Positions 35,001 to 45,769 of a stretch of 64,000 nt of DNA are shown one piece after another. Position 1 is the first letter of the stretch. Each line of letters opens with the position of its first letter. Source of the stretch: Halocafeteria seosinensis (lineage: Eukaryota > Sar > Bigyra > Bicosoecida). Where the stretch lies: the NCBI GenBank assembly GCA_001687465.1, contig LVLI01000251.1:1-64000 (forward strand), given 5' to 3'. The position numbers and the translations under genes are program-made. The notes under the pieces were generated by a model. That model ran no database searches and was not told the origin of the DNA. It worked only from the letters and a program-made list of their open reading frames with translations.

Positions 35001-35842
35001 TTCGGGCCATCTGGATAAAATCGGTGGAATAAATTTTTCATAATGCTTAGTTTTACTTTTAACAACGGAAGCGATCGGCAAGCATACTCCAATACTTACT
35101 GTACGGATGTGACCATACATGGAGTAGTAGACCACCAAGATATTCGGAGTTCGGGAAGTCATTTTCTTGACTTGTATGCAATTTGCCTGCGACAGCAAAA
35201 GCCTGATAAATTTTATAGGACAGACATCTCGATGGACCAAAGCTTCCTATGTTGGTGCGCATTTGTAGCTTCGGTCGCTCGGGGAGGTATATGGGATAAC
35301 TCCGCTCCTGGTATTGTGCTGCGAGTCCCTTCAGGACCAGCATCAAGCTCCACATTTCCCCTTCTCTTGTAGCTTCCAATAGCAATCTACCCCTGGTGAA
35401 CACTTTGCTCCATGCTAGTTAGGCGGTGTTCTATATGGAACAGCCTTGTTTCTAGAAACCATTCATCCCTAAACCCCGCATTTCCGGAAACTCCAGCCGA
35501 TCATTGCATCCGCCCGGAGATGGAAATCCCTACGCCTCAACCGCATTGTCGAGCTATAACAGATACCTTGCTATTGTATACCAGGTTATCCCGTAGCACT
35601 GGAGAAGTCCACTGGCGGCTTCGTCGAGTGCATCGAAACGACACCCACAGCCTGGGCCACGAGTTGCGTCGCGTACTTACTTCTATTTAAGAGGTTAGTC
35701 GTCTTATATTGTACGTATCCCCTATGCAATAGACCTGTATCACCTATAAGTCAATCCTAGTTAATCATATTCTACATGGATCTCTACGGAACACTCTACT
35801 GTCTATGGTTTCTAGAAGCCAAGGGCAGCTGAGCCAGCAGGC
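32033..35842 (+). repeat. Segmental duplication copy 2 (blocks A and B contiguous)
   Basis: Block A copy spans about 32033-32949 and block B copy about 32953-35842, directly joined. Both match 19744-25958 in the same orientation, except for the 2.3-kb segment present only in copy 1. The WrbA-like gene in this copy is intact. The mobile-element remnant lies between the two copies, about 10 kb apart start to start for block B. Confidence 0.92.
34367..35162 (-). CDS. WrbA-like NAD(P)H:quinone oxidoreductase, intact copy
   Basis: Exons 35162-35100, 35010-34923 and 34845-34367 give 209 residues, close to the usual length of the family. Exon 1 is MTSRTPNILVVYYSMYGHIR, with the flavodoxin phosphate-binding loop. 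Exon 2 carries GANVTLAQVPETLPRE, and exon 3 continues VLEKMHAPAK. Then come FGLPTRYGMMPAQMKAFFDA, LVGKPAGVFFSTGTQGGGQE and HHGMIYIPMGY, hallmark segments of WrbA-type FMN quinone reductases. These enzymes perform two-electron reduction of quinones in the cytosol, limiting oxidative stress. No targeting peptide is visible. Phase agreement at both introns (phase 0 and phase 1) supports the model. The copy at 24481-25275 is frameshifted, so this is probably the functional one. Confidence 0.9.
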
Positions 35843-36962
35843 AGAGCGGAGTTTCAGCTTAACTGACAATTTTACACTTCGTTCCCTCGGCTTTGACCGT
35901 GTAATAAATGCCATAACAACCTGGTAATGGAAGGCCGTATGATTTCACTGCTGATTTGAAAAGCCAACTGCGATTTATGCTATGATGAACAGGTTCCAGT
36001 GACCCATCAAAGGCAAAAGTTCAACGGGTCATGGAAAAGTGCCATTCGAACTCATTCATTGCCACATCTCAGCTATGGCGTTTTCCATAATGCCTCAATC
36101 CACTGTGCCATCTACCATGGAGGATTCATTTCTCTTGTCATCAGGATTGTCATTGGATTGTCTACGACAGCCCCAGCAGTGGGAACACTTTACAGCCTGC
36201 ATTGAAGAGTTTCTACGTGACTCTCTGGTTTGATGGTTTGACGGGACTCGGTTTCTAGAAGCCTAAATGTTTTATCTTATACCTCCTTGCCTCCTCCTCT
36301 GTCGCGCTTGTACCAGAGAAAACAACCCACAATACCAATAGCACCACCACTGCGCCCCCACTATTGTCCGATACAGTATGCACAGACGAGGTTTCGCTGC
36401 GCCTAGATTGGCTCTAATGACAACCGTCTGCAAAACAAAGAGCCCACGAATCTGAAAGTGGGACAGAAGTTTGCCATTAATTCCGATTGTACATACTTGA
36501 GGGATATCCAGGAGTGGTTCGGGAGACGTGGTCCGACCGGGGTAGACGACACACGTCTTCAGACACTGCTCCATATGCCAACAGTGCGACGACGTAAAGA
36601 TTGGTCAGATGACTTATTTGCTTGCAATACTTGCAAGAATGTACCATCAATGTCCTCACACAGTGTGTCTAGGACCAGAAAACCGTATTTGCGTCTCGAA
36701 GTCGGCGTACATGTAGTACACTGTATCTTCTCTTGCGAACCCACCTGGAGGCAGCACGAACGGCCCACACACCCAATCCCAATATTATTTGGTATCCCGA
36801 AGAATTCCCCGAGAGTAGAAACAAAACTATCACAAGCTTCAGTCCGGAGAAGGGGATTAATCGATCTGCAGCACTTGTGGGCAAGTTGTGGCTCACAGCG
36901 TTTTGCGAACCCAGAGGCCCCAGCAGGCACGCACGGCATGCCTTATCCACAGCCCGTTCCGC
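35843..36962. other. Intergenic with possible fragment of a membrane-protein exon
   Basis: No complete gene. On the minus strand 36413-36255, after a plausible acceptor, one frame reads SETSSVHTVSDNSGG, then a hydrophobic span AVVVLLVLWVVF and a basic end (ARRYKIKHLGF, stop). This could be a last exon of a further single-pass protein, but it lacks the conserved PGIMENG tail of the neighbouring array. Confidence in that exon is low. Confidence 0.3.
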
Positions 36963-38075
36963 CTAAATTTGCCAAACCTCAGCCAACCCATTTTCCATTA
37001 TTCCCGGCTCTTGTACTGGATTCGCACTTACTACCGTATGTGTGGAAGTAGAGGAGCTTTGGCTTTGCGAGTACCAGCCGTTGTATGCCTCGTCCTGGTG
37101 TGTCGCGGATAGTGAATTGCTTCTATCTTGGTGCTTTGTACTAGGAGAGAGTGGGTTTTGAACAGGATGTCCCGTAGGCTTTGGCGGTGGTCGTCTGGCT
37201 TGAGGGGCCTCATTTTCTGGATCAGATTCCGCAAGTTCCCTGGTCTCGAGCTCCGATTGCCCAGCTTTCTTTCTCATGGAGTGTCGTCTGTACCATAGCC
37301 AACTGCCAACAATGAGAGCCACACCAATTAGTCCTCCGACTACTGCTCCGGCGATAACGCCAGCGCCGTTACCAGATGAAGCGTTTCCGGTACCGCTGGG
37401 GCTGGCCCCGAGCCTAGTAGAACTGGCAGAAGGACTGCGGGTCGCCGTGTTGTTTATGCTGTTCCGTGAAGAGAAACAAATATCCAGCAGTACAGACAAA
37501 TTAGCTGAGCTCATCAGTTCTGCTTCGAGAGAATAATTTTCACTGAGATGTGTTCTGCGGGGGAAGCCAACCTATTAAAAGGGAACGCTAACCTTTTGCT
37601 TCGCAGTGTACCAAGGGATCTTACTTATTTGATGCGTCCCCATTCACGTCCCAAGAATCATGTACTGTCTCCGCTTCTACGTACTCACAGTATGTAGATA
37701 TTACCTCTCCATATTGTTTCTTGCGAGCGCAAACACGAAGTAGAGCTGGTGCTAACGATTCATTGGCTCGGAGCTCTGTCCACGTCAAAGTCGGAGGAGG
37801 GTGTTCCATTACATTCGGAACGGAAACATTGCGGGGAATTTGCTCCACCAAATTTACTTCAAAGGCTACTCTCTGCGTTTTACGGTCATGGCATAACGTC
37901 GAAAGAAAAGGAAGAATCAGGCTCTGCAGTGGCTACCGGACCTTACCATGGTGGTGATCGGATCCAGCTCGGTGATGTGTCCTGAAGAGGCGCTGGGGCT
38001 TATTGTTACCGATTCATTGACTGCAGCTGCTCCATGAGTCAATACAGCCAGAAAATAGCAATAAACTACCCGCAT
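36963..38075 (-). CDS. Single-pass membrane protein with PGIMENG tail, array member 1
   Basis: Exons 38075-37947, 37872-37625 and 37554-36963 (phases 0 and 2) give 322 residues. Exon 1 has a signal peptide (MRVVYCYFLAVLTHGAAA). Exon 2 has NVSVPNVMEHPPPTLTW and a cysteine pair, ending in an acidic stretch and NK. Exon 3 begins KTHLSENYSLEAELMSSANL, SVLLDI, then a Ser/Thr-rich stalk, a transmembrane helix GVIAGAVVGGLIGVALIVGS, a basic stop-transfer (WYRRHSMRKK), a cytoplasmic region of about 100 residues and the end EPGIMENGLAEVWQI. Several NxS/T sites lie outside. Type I topology follows from these elements. It matches no family I recognise. Two paralogues follow upstream on the same strand with identical exon phases. 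Confidence 0.8.
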
Positions 38076-38787
38076 GTTATTCTTGCGTAATACTTGAGCG
38101 TCGAAACTATTGGTTCGTTCGCTCCCAATTGACAGCGACCGGCTGGAAGTTACGCGCACATCAACGCCAGCATCGTGATTCGTCGACTCAAATTGAAAAA
38201 TCTACCCTTCTCGACAAATAGCACCAGAAAATGAATGTCCTTTCTGGCTGAATACCATTGCTGTATAACATCCCCGTTCTATTCGCTGTTTCTCAAAATG
38301 TCCGATTCAGTGGTTCACAGAGTTGCCGTGTCGCGAGGAAGTCGCAAGTGGAAACCAACGGACACACTAGCTTCCAACAGATGGCGAGTACACCCTTCAT
38401 TACATGCGACGTGCGCCAGTCTCCTTGGCTTTTTATAATGGAGGTTGCGTACTCATTATACGGAAAGGAGACGACCTGCAGGAGCAGCTGAGTGCTTTTG
38501 CAGTCGGTGGTGTACGGTAGGTAAAACGAGGATTATAGATCATTAACTTCGCAATGAATACATAATAGATGTCCTACTGATGAGATTAGCTCTCTACGAT
38601 TCAAATTTCCTCCACTTCAAGAAAAGAATTAATTCATAGCGGCTGAAAATAGCACCATGTTCTCAACACAGTCTTAAGGAGACTGCTCCGGACGGCATAT
38701 TACTTCCAGACAGCCACGATATACGAAATGACATTAAAGTACAACTCACAAACCTGTCGCTGCTTGGGAATCAGTCAGAAGCAATCT
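38076..38787. other. Intergenic between array members 1 and 2
   Basis: No gene seen. It presumably holds the member-1 promoter and member-2 terminator. Overlapping frames only. Confidence 0.5.
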
Positions 38788-39712
38788 CTAAAGCCATGCC
38801 TCAGCGATTCCATTCTCCATAATACCTGGTTCACCTCCCTCGGTGGTTCCCTGGACACTTCCTTGGACAGGGTTATTTACAGATTTTTCAGGGAGAGCTA
38901 CTAATGACTCCGCTTTGTTGCCGCCTGAACGCCTTTTGCAGCAGCAACAGATGCCCATAATAAGGCCAAGTCCAGCAGCACTTCCAAGCACTGATCCTAC
39001 AACTACCCCAGTTGACGCACTGTTGCTGGAACCGCCATCGCCCGTCTTTGTGGTATTCCCATCATTCGAAGCATTTGAAAAACGAATATCCAGAAGCACA
39101 GACACATTTAACGAACTGTATAACTCCACTATCAGAGAACGGGAAACTTCAAAATCGGTTCTGTGGTGGTGAAACCCTACCCAGTAGTACTCAACGATGA
39201 TCAAGGAATGCACGCTTTATAGCTTACTTGTTATCGTCCTCATCATAATCACCGTAAACGTCCCAAGCATCAACAATATCATTTTCTTCCACTTGACCAC
39301 AATGCATTGGCAGTACCTTTTGTGTATGTAGCTTATATGTACACGTATGAAGTGGCGGAGGTGCTGCCGATACGTTGGATCGCAGAGCTGACCACTCCAA
39401 CGTCGGCGGAGGGTCTTCCAGAACATCCGATACTGTTATATTTTGCGGCTCCTCAGCTACGAGTTCGACGTATTCAGCATGCACCTGTGTTTCAAATTGG
39501 TTTCATTGTGATGAAAGTTTAAACAGTTGCATATAGTTATCCCTTACTCGTGGTCTATCGGGATCCACAGCCATGATTCCCGTTCCATTCGGTCGCAATG
39601 TGGGTGCCATTGGCTGTCCCCGAGCTGCCCGCGAGCAAAGATATACAACCAAAAAGAGAAGTAACGTATGAAAGACGCCATAGTGGCGCCGGTGCTCCCG
39701 TAAACCTCTCAT
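38788..39712 (-). CDS. Single-pass membrane protein with PGIMENG tail, array member 2
   Basis: Exons 39712-39548, 39484-39228 and 39160-38788 (phases 0 and 2) give 264 residues. Exon 1 encodes a signal anchor (VFHTLLLFLVVYLCSRAARG) followed by VDPDRPR. Exon 2 has NITVSDVLEDPPPTLEWSAL, two cysteines and an acidic end DYDEDDNK. Exon 3 gives KTDFEVSRSLIVELYSSLNV, SVLLDIRFS, a Ser/Gly stalk, a transmembrane helix VVVGSVLGSAAGLGLIMGI, a CCCCKRR juxtamembrane cluster that is a possible palmitoylation site, and a short tail ending EPGIMENGIAEAWL. Compared with member 1 the cytoplasmic region is much shorter, but the last residues are retained. Confidence 0.8.
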
Positions 39713-40239
39713 CCATTGATTCGGTTACTGTGACTCGCCAAGAGGGAACCTGGGCAGCAAGATCCGTTAACCACGTAACTGCGACTACCTAGGACCGTTG
39801 CGGTCTTGTTGTCTCCTCATGGTAGATTTCTACTAGAACTATTCATTGAGCAGACATGATTATTTGGGGGACATGTCTCTGGCAATGTGAATGCTGTGTG
39901 AATCACTGCCTCCACGTGCGACCTACAAGTGCGATCCCGAGTAATCAAAAAATAACAACTTCTGACAGCAAGACGAAATTTCTCCCAGTCAGACGCTACT
40001 CGGGTCCTAGATGTTGCCCAGAAAGTAGGATAGCAGCGGCATTACTGGCACTCAATTCGACAATGCGCCGTTATCATCGTTGTTGCCTTATCGGAATTCC
40101 TAGATGTTCTTCTGTATACACCCTGCAACGAAGCTGGCTGACGTACTTGCAGCACAGCAGCTGTGTCGGTTTCCTGATTGACATTCCTCACATGTTTCCA
40201 CCTGACTGACATCGTCGGACGTTGTAGGATTAGGGCTAG

Positions 40240-41114
40240 TCACAATTTCCAGACCTCAGCAAGCCCATTCTCCATGATACCAGGATCTTCATTTGGCAGA
40301 GGATTCTTGACAGATTCCCCAGTTAAGGTATGCGAATTAAACTTGTCCCCAGGATTGTTTCCTCCTTTTCTACGTCTGCAGCAACACCAGATAGCTACAG
40401 CCACTCCAATTCCACCTCCACCTCCGAATATCACTCCAATGATCAATCCTGTATTTCTCCCACCACCAGAGCCTCCAAAACTCGATGTGCCATTGACACG
40501 AGCAATACGAAAGTCCAAATTTACGGTCATGTTGGAGGAACTTTTAATTTCTAGCATCAGAGAATGCACCAGTTCCTCTTCGGTCCTGCGTATCCGGGGG
40601 TCGAGAGTTTCCAGTAGTGTTCACTACCTAGGCAAATGAGACTTACTTATTGAAGTAATTTTCGTCCACTTCCCACAGTTCCCAAACGGTATCTTCTTCT
40701 ACCTCATCGCAGTATGTTCCTTTTACGATTCCCCATTGCTCTTTATGTGTGCACAGAGAGAGCGGGGCCGGAAACGCAGAGGCATTGGATTGCAACGCTA
40801 CCCAAGCCAACGTCGGTGGGGGGTCCTCTGCAAGATCGGGGATAGTTAAATTATGACGCTGACCCGGTAAGAGCTCCAGAACTACCTCATATATCTGCAT
40901 TCAAGAAGAAGAAAACAAATTATGCACGAGCCGTGCCACTGGGATCTGGCTGTTGACTTACTATGGGTCTCTCGGGGTCCTGGTCCATGACTGTTGTCCC
41001 ATTGTCGTTGGTTGTTGCAGTCGGGCCATGGGTGACCGTCGGTTGCACACTCTGAGACTGTACTCCATTGCAAAGGAGAAATGTGAGATAAAGAAGGACA
41101 AGTACGCCCTGCAT
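40240..41114 (-). CDS. Single-pass membrane protein with PGIMENG tail, array member 3
   Basis: Exons 41114-40962, 40894-40647 and 40585-40240 (phases 0 and 2) give 248 residues. Exon 1 is a signal peptide (MQGVLVLLYLTFLLCNGVQS) and MDQDPERPI. Exon 2 has NLTIPDLAEDPPPTLAWVAL and a cysteine pair. Exon 3 gives KTEEELVHSLMLEIKSSSNM, TVNLDFRIA, a Gly-rich stalk, a transmembrane helix GLIIGVIFGGGGGIGVAVAI, then WCCCRRRK and a tail of about 40 residues ending EDPGIMENGLAEVWKL. The shared PPPTL-W motif, exon phases, stalk-TM layout and C-terminal motif show tandem duplication. Confidence 0.82.
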
Positions 41115-42604
41115 TCCATGATAGGGACTTGTCGGGTAAGGGAACTGCCCATGACGAGCACGTCTCCTCAGCAATCGTCGACATGAAGAAGTTAAGTGCG
41201 AATCTGCTCCCATTACTGCTTTTTTCAAAGGTACAGAGTCCTCAACCTGAACTCGAATTATCTCCAAAACATGCTTGTGCGATGATACTTAACAGAGGAA
41301 TGGCCGAACATTACCCAACATCCACCCCGTAAACGCAGTCGCAAACTCGCTAGTCGCAACTTTCGGGTCACATTTCCGAGACGTTGCCAGCAGAGTAGAT
41401 GCTCTCCAAAGAAGGCAAGTATGATCATGCGAAGAATCAGAATCCTCGACGAGGAAAAGCAGGCCGGCATAGCTCCATAGGGCTAGACTTTATGCTAGGA
41501 TGGAGCTGGCTACACCACGCCAACACCGTGTGGTGAAAACACTGCCCACTTCTTTTTGAGGAACTCGCTGGGAACTCATTCTGAAATCCGGAACAAGAGG
41601 AGGAGGAGCATATTCCGATTCTTCCCTTCGAAAACATTCTTAGTCGGCTCATCGTCTCAATCCCCACACCTAGGAAGTGCATCCCACATCAGATGCACGG
41701 CAGCGACATCAATTGCAGCGGCTATCTATGTACTCTCAGCGAATCACTTGTTGATACCGCCGCGAAATGCTTCCCTTAATATAATAATGTCTTAGCAAAT
41801 GTTGGCCGCCATGCCTGTTGGTTGCACTTTTTCAACGCTAAACTTGAGGAATCCAAAGATACCTCCGCACACCTTCGCAACACACTGTTCCTTGGAGCTG
41901 GGCGAAGCAGTGTGGGTAGAGATCCGCAATGGCACAAATATTACCCATCGAAAGTCGAACGGGTCCCAAATGATGGAGGCATGTTGAAGCGACCAGGTGC
42001 CAGGGGGCGGGCAAAAGCTGAAGCTCTACGGCCAAACATGTAGCAGTGCTTACAGGTACACCTCAAATAAACACAGCCCTTAAGCTGTGTGGCAACTGTA
42101 GAGTGTTCTTTCGGCATACACCTAGCATTGTACTGTACACAAAGCCCCCTTGTTGAAGAATCACGATCCCATTCGTCGAACATCGAGTAGAACATCGAAC
42201 GAACGGAGGATTGTTCGGTGTCCGATTAGAATGTACAACATATGGCCATTTTTTCTATGGCAATTGAATGCTATCTGCAAATCTTTGATAAACCAAAAAA
42301 TGTCGAACTTCACTACCGGCCGACTTTTCTTGCACGCTCCGGTGTAATTCAAACGTGAAGCAGATTCAACGGTATGCGAGTTCATCGTTGACACTACCTG
42401 TGGTACTATCAGTAGTAGTCTATCGATCTTCAGGATTGTCCATGCGTTTTTCTTTTTCATTTGTCAATCTACAAGGTGGGTGAGATTCATGAGACAAAGA
42501 CTTCAAAGAGGAGAATTCTCTCTGGCTTCAACCCAAATCGTGTGCGGCCTGTTCGCTGATGCCTTTGAAGGCATTACACCAAGTACACACACTTCCGGAA
42601 AAGG
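41115..42604. other. Intergenic, no supported gene
   Basis: Frames on both strands overlap and show no domain. It lies between the start of array member 3 (minus) and the GIY-YIG gene (plus), so both promoters should be here. Confidence 0.45.
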
Positions 42605-43426
42605 ATGGCTTCCAATTCCGGAAAAGAGACTCTTTACGTGCTAAAACTGCAACGAGGAAAGTACTACGTAGGTATTACCAAGAAGACCGTACAGGAGCGG
42701 TTCCAGCAGCATTTGAAAGGTGAGGGTGGAGCGCAATGGACTCGAAAATATAAGCCCGTGTGTATTGTCGAAGCTTGCGAAGCTAAGGACAGGTTCGATG
42801 AAGATGCCAAAGTCAAACGTTTGATGGGGATGTACGGAATTGGTAACGTCCGAGGTGGGTCTTACTCAACCGTCGACTTGGAGGAGGAGGACTATGATTT
42901 GCTGCAACGGGAATTAGATTCCGGCCAGGGGCGGTGTTATGCTTGTGGTAGTAAAGATCACTATGTAAACAAATGCCCTGCTGTACTAGCTGACCTCGAG
43001 AACCCGGATAACTTCTACAGCTTTTCACCGTCTTCTCACTGCAGCCCCCAGGAGGATGGTTGCTGGAAATGTGGGAGTCTTTCGCATTTCATTGCACAAT
43101 GTCCACATAACAAGCAACAACCAAAGTGGAAAGCTATGCCTTACTTTGGAAAAGGCACGGGTAACTTCTCTGGAGGTTCGAGTAAGATGCCTGGGAGTTG
43201 GGGAAACGGCAGCTCCTCATGGAACAAGGGGAGTGGAACTAAACGAAGGTTGAATGATATTCCTGGTCCTATCAACTCTTCTTGGAAGTCTTCCACGTCG
43301 TCAAAATCTGCCAGAAGTTGCCGTAGCGGACCATCTTCATTGAATTGCTTCCGTTGTGGCCGGGGTACTCATTGGGCACAGGACTGCTTCGCTCGGACTG
43401 ATGTTCTCGGTCGCTACATCGATTAA
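42605..43426 (+). CDS. GIY-YIG domain protein with three CCHC zinc knuckles
   Basis: Intronless, 273 residues. Residues about 8-85 form a GIY-YIG domain: TLYVLKLQRGKYYVGITK (the Y-V-L and Y-V-G strands), RFQQHLKGEGGAQWTRKY and an acidic helix FDEDAKVKRLM where the catalytic Glu is expected. Three CCHC knuckles of C-x2-C-x4-H-x4-C follow, CYACGSKDHYVNKC, CWKCGSLSHFIAQC and CFRCGRGTHWAQDC, spread through a Gly/Ser-rich linker. GIY-YIG domains cut DNA with a single metal; CCHC knuckles bind single-stranded nucleic acid, so a structure-specific nuclease or RNA-associated factor is inferred. The linker between knuckles 2 and 3 is low complexity (SKMPGSWGNGSSSWNKG). Confidence 0.85.
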   Translation: MASNSGKETLYVLKLQRGKYYVGITKKTVQERFQQHLKGEGGAQWTRKYKPVCIVEACEAKDRFDEDAKVKRLMGMYGIGNVRGGSYSTVDLEEEDYDLLQRELDSGQGRCYACGSKDHYVNKCPAVLADLENPDNFYSFSPSSHCSPQEDGCWKCGSLSHFIAQCPHNKQQPKWKAMPYFGKGTGNFSGGSSKMPGSWGNGSSSWNKGSGTKRRLNDIPGPINSSWKSSTSSKSARSCRSGPSSLNCFRCGRGTHWAQDCFARTDVLGRYID

Positions 43427-43832
43427 CTTGTAATTCTGCAAAATCTTACTCAATGTCTTTGGCTTTCTTCCCTTGTAGAGTTTTCCACAAGGAACCGAAT
43501 CGACCATACATACGTAACATTCAACAGCGATTCTGACAAAAACAGGCGCTGAATTCCCCGGAGACAAGGACCTTCTGGGTCACTATAATAGATCTAATGA
43601 TAATGACTTTGTGTAGCTGGATTTTAAGCTGGCGTTTATCTTGTTCCATTTTTTGCTCTCTGATGATCGACCAGCTTCTCCATGATTAAGAACCAGACAT
43701 ACACTGTTGTACTGGCTCAAACCCTTAATCAGGGAGTGGTTCACACGCTCTACAGCACCATATCGATTTGGTGAGTGTTGATTCTCAACTGCTTAGTTGG
43801 TTGTTCCTTTTAAGATCGAGATTTCGACAACC
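43427..43832. other. Intergenic, no supported gene
   Basis: Downstream of the GIY-YIG gene; overlapping frames only. Confidence 0.4.
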
Positions 43833-43950
43833 TTGGTGAAGTCCTTACGCACCATGGGGACTGCTTCGCTGATCCGTCCGGCGAAGGTCAGACAGAACAA
43901 GAAGATCTTCTGAACCAAGCATCGGACTGTATCTGCCAGGGCAGCTTGGG
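43833..43950 (+). pseudogene. Fragment duplicated from the start of the Sel1-repeat gene
   Basis: TTGGTGAAGT...ACTGCTTCGCTGATCC and CAGACAGAACAAGAAGATCTTCTGAACCAAGC closely match 44277-44405, the leader and first codons of the Sel1 gene (counterpart QTEEEDLLKQASECIYQGN). The fragment is frameshifted between its ATG and the match, and the similarity fades after about 43950. It is therefore a 5' duplication remnant. Confidence 0.8.
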
Positions 43951-44310
43951 ATGCTTTACATTAATTTTCGTCCTCATACGATTTCACCATGATGCACATA
44001 CTCAAAATTATGTCACAATACCAAGTGTACCCTCCCAGTAGCGTAAGATACCGTTTCATAACTTCACTTGAGCCGCTCAGTGCTTCCAACCATGGTCCAT
44101 GCGCTGCCAGAACAACGGACATATCCGTACCTGTAGTGGTTCACACACGTTTGCATGATGCAACTTGTATCTATTACGCTTTGACTGCATATTGAATCCC
44201 GGATTGTACTGTTTTATTTCTGGACATTTTCTTGCCACATTCTTCTTTCTCTGTGGAGTGAAGGTTCTACCCCTGTTTGGTGAAGTTGTTCTTATCCGAG
44301 TACCAGGAAT

Positions 44311-45276
44311 ATGGCAACGGCTGCTCCCTTGATCCCCACGGGGGATGCTCAGACGGAAGAAGAGGATCTTCTGAAGCAAGCATCCGAGTGTATCTACCAG
44401 GGCAACTTTGAAGAAGCTGAAGGGCATCTCCTGGATGCCGAAAGTGACGGGGTAAACGTGGCTGTATACCGCATGGCCATGGCAGAACAAAAGCCGAAGC
44501 GTTTGGGGAAAGCAATTAAAGGGAAACTAGGCTCTGCAAATGACCCACTAATGCCCCTCATCAATGCCAGATTAGTCCTACTGGGTGCTTTGGATGCTGA
44601 CAAAAATGATGCATTGAGAACGCTGCAACGTGCAAGTGGTATGGCTGGCTACGCTGCCTACACGTTAGGTCGGTATTACGAAGGAGTCTTCGATGGCAAC
44701 AAGGACATTGAGCAAGCTCGAAGCTGGTATGGAATGGCACACAATGCTCATCAAGTTTCACTTGCGAAAGAGCGTTTGGATGCGCTGAACACGGGGTCAC
44801 AGAACACTTCCAATCAGGAAGACGAAGAGGCTAAAATAAGAAAAGAGTACCTGAGAATGTTTGAGTACCAAAAGCAAAAGGCGGAACAAAATGAATATAC
44901 TCAAATGAGGCATGTGGCCTTGTATTATCTGGAGCCAATGATGGGAATTCAAATAGTTCCGCAAGATACGGAACAAGGACTGTACTGGTTGCAACGAGGT
45001 GCACATTTTGGTGACCTTTTCGCTGCCGAAAAACTGGGTGACATATACGCACAAGGACTCTACGGTATCGAAAAAGACTTGGACACGGCCGCTAAGTGGT
45101 ATATACAGGGAGGCAGACATGCCTGCCGAAGAAAACTGGAGGATCTTGCTGAACAAGGAAGCAGAGAAGCCAAGCGCCAACTCGGACACTCCTTCTTCGG
45201 ATTCGGAAGCAACCAAGGGTCTCGAAAAAAGCCCCCGGGACGACAAGAAGAAGAGGACTGTTGTATTATTCTGTAA
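44311..45276 (+). CDS. Sel1-repeat protein with C-terminal CaaX box
   Basis: Intronless, 321 residues. Helical Sel1/TPR-like repeats run through the protein: QASECIYQGNFEEAEGHLLD, AAYTLGRYYEGVFDGNKDIE, ARSWYGMAHNAH, GLYWLQRGAHFGDLFAAEKL, GDIYAQGLYGIEKD and AAKWYIQGG. Sel1 repeats form superhelical scaffolds for protein-protein contacts. The last four residues, CIIL after an acidic EEEDC, fit a CaaX prenylation signal; the final leucine favours geranylgeranylation. Membrane anchoring is thus inferred, which is uncommon for this repeat class. A broken copy of its 5' end lies just upstream. Confidence 0.85.
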   Translation: MATAAPLIPTGDAQTEEEDLLKQASECIYQGNFEEAEGHLLDAESDGVNVAVYRMAMAEQKPKRLGKAIKGKLGSANDPLMPLINARLVLLGALDADKNDALRTLQRASGMAGYAAYTLGRYYEGVFDGNKDIEQARSWYGMAHNAHQVSLAKERLDALNTGSQNTSNQEDEEAKIRKEYLRMFEYQKQKAEQNEYTQMRHVALYYLEPMMGIQIVPQDTEQGLYWLQRGAHFGDLFAAEKLGDIYAQGLYGIEKDLDTAAKWYIQGGRHACRRKLEDLAEQGSREAKRQLGHSFFGFGSNQGSRKKPPGRQEEEDCCIIL

Positions 45277-45769
45277 GAAACCATACTGTGGGTGCGCGCT
45301 TGCCTACCTTGATCTTGTACCGGTAATGAATAACGATCGTATCATGGCACTGATCCACTACATACTTTACTTCCATACATGTGTTCCGTCTCGATGTGAA
45401 AGACAGTGATAAGGGCATTGACGCTATACCGACATCTGTAGAAGTGTTCCAGAGATACTCCAAAGGCAACTGAAAGCAGTGCCACGCGGAACTGATCAAT
45501 CCGGTTCCACGTCTCACCGTGCATGCACTTTGATAAACACGTTACAGTACAACCTTACCACTTGTTTCCATATCGCCGCGAAGTAAAAATATCACATTTT
45601 AACCGAAACCCGTCAGAATCGTCCAGTTGATTCCCTAGATAGTATGGTGAATTTGTGGTGAGTCACCACTGGTGACCCACTCAGTTCGGGATTGGTTATA
45701 GTATTTCAACATGTACCGGTGTCGATGTACAACACTTGCACTGCATCAACACTTGGCAATTGGGATGTA
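45277..45769. other. Intergenic, no supported gene
   Basis: Spacer between two plus-strand genes. An imperfect GGTGAGTCACCACTGGTGACCCACTC inverted-type element lies near 45657-45682. No coding signal. Confidence 0.4.

Noticed and set aside
32033-35842. Duplication read as long terminal repeats of one retroelement
   Set aside because: The blocks contain an ordinary three-exon oxidoreductase gene, and no reverse transcriptase or primer-binding site lies between them.
36559-36939. Cysteine-containing minus-strand frame as a fourth PGIMENG-array member
   Set aside because: It has no signal peptide or PPPTL-W motif, and no matching exon phases; similarity to the array could not be shown.
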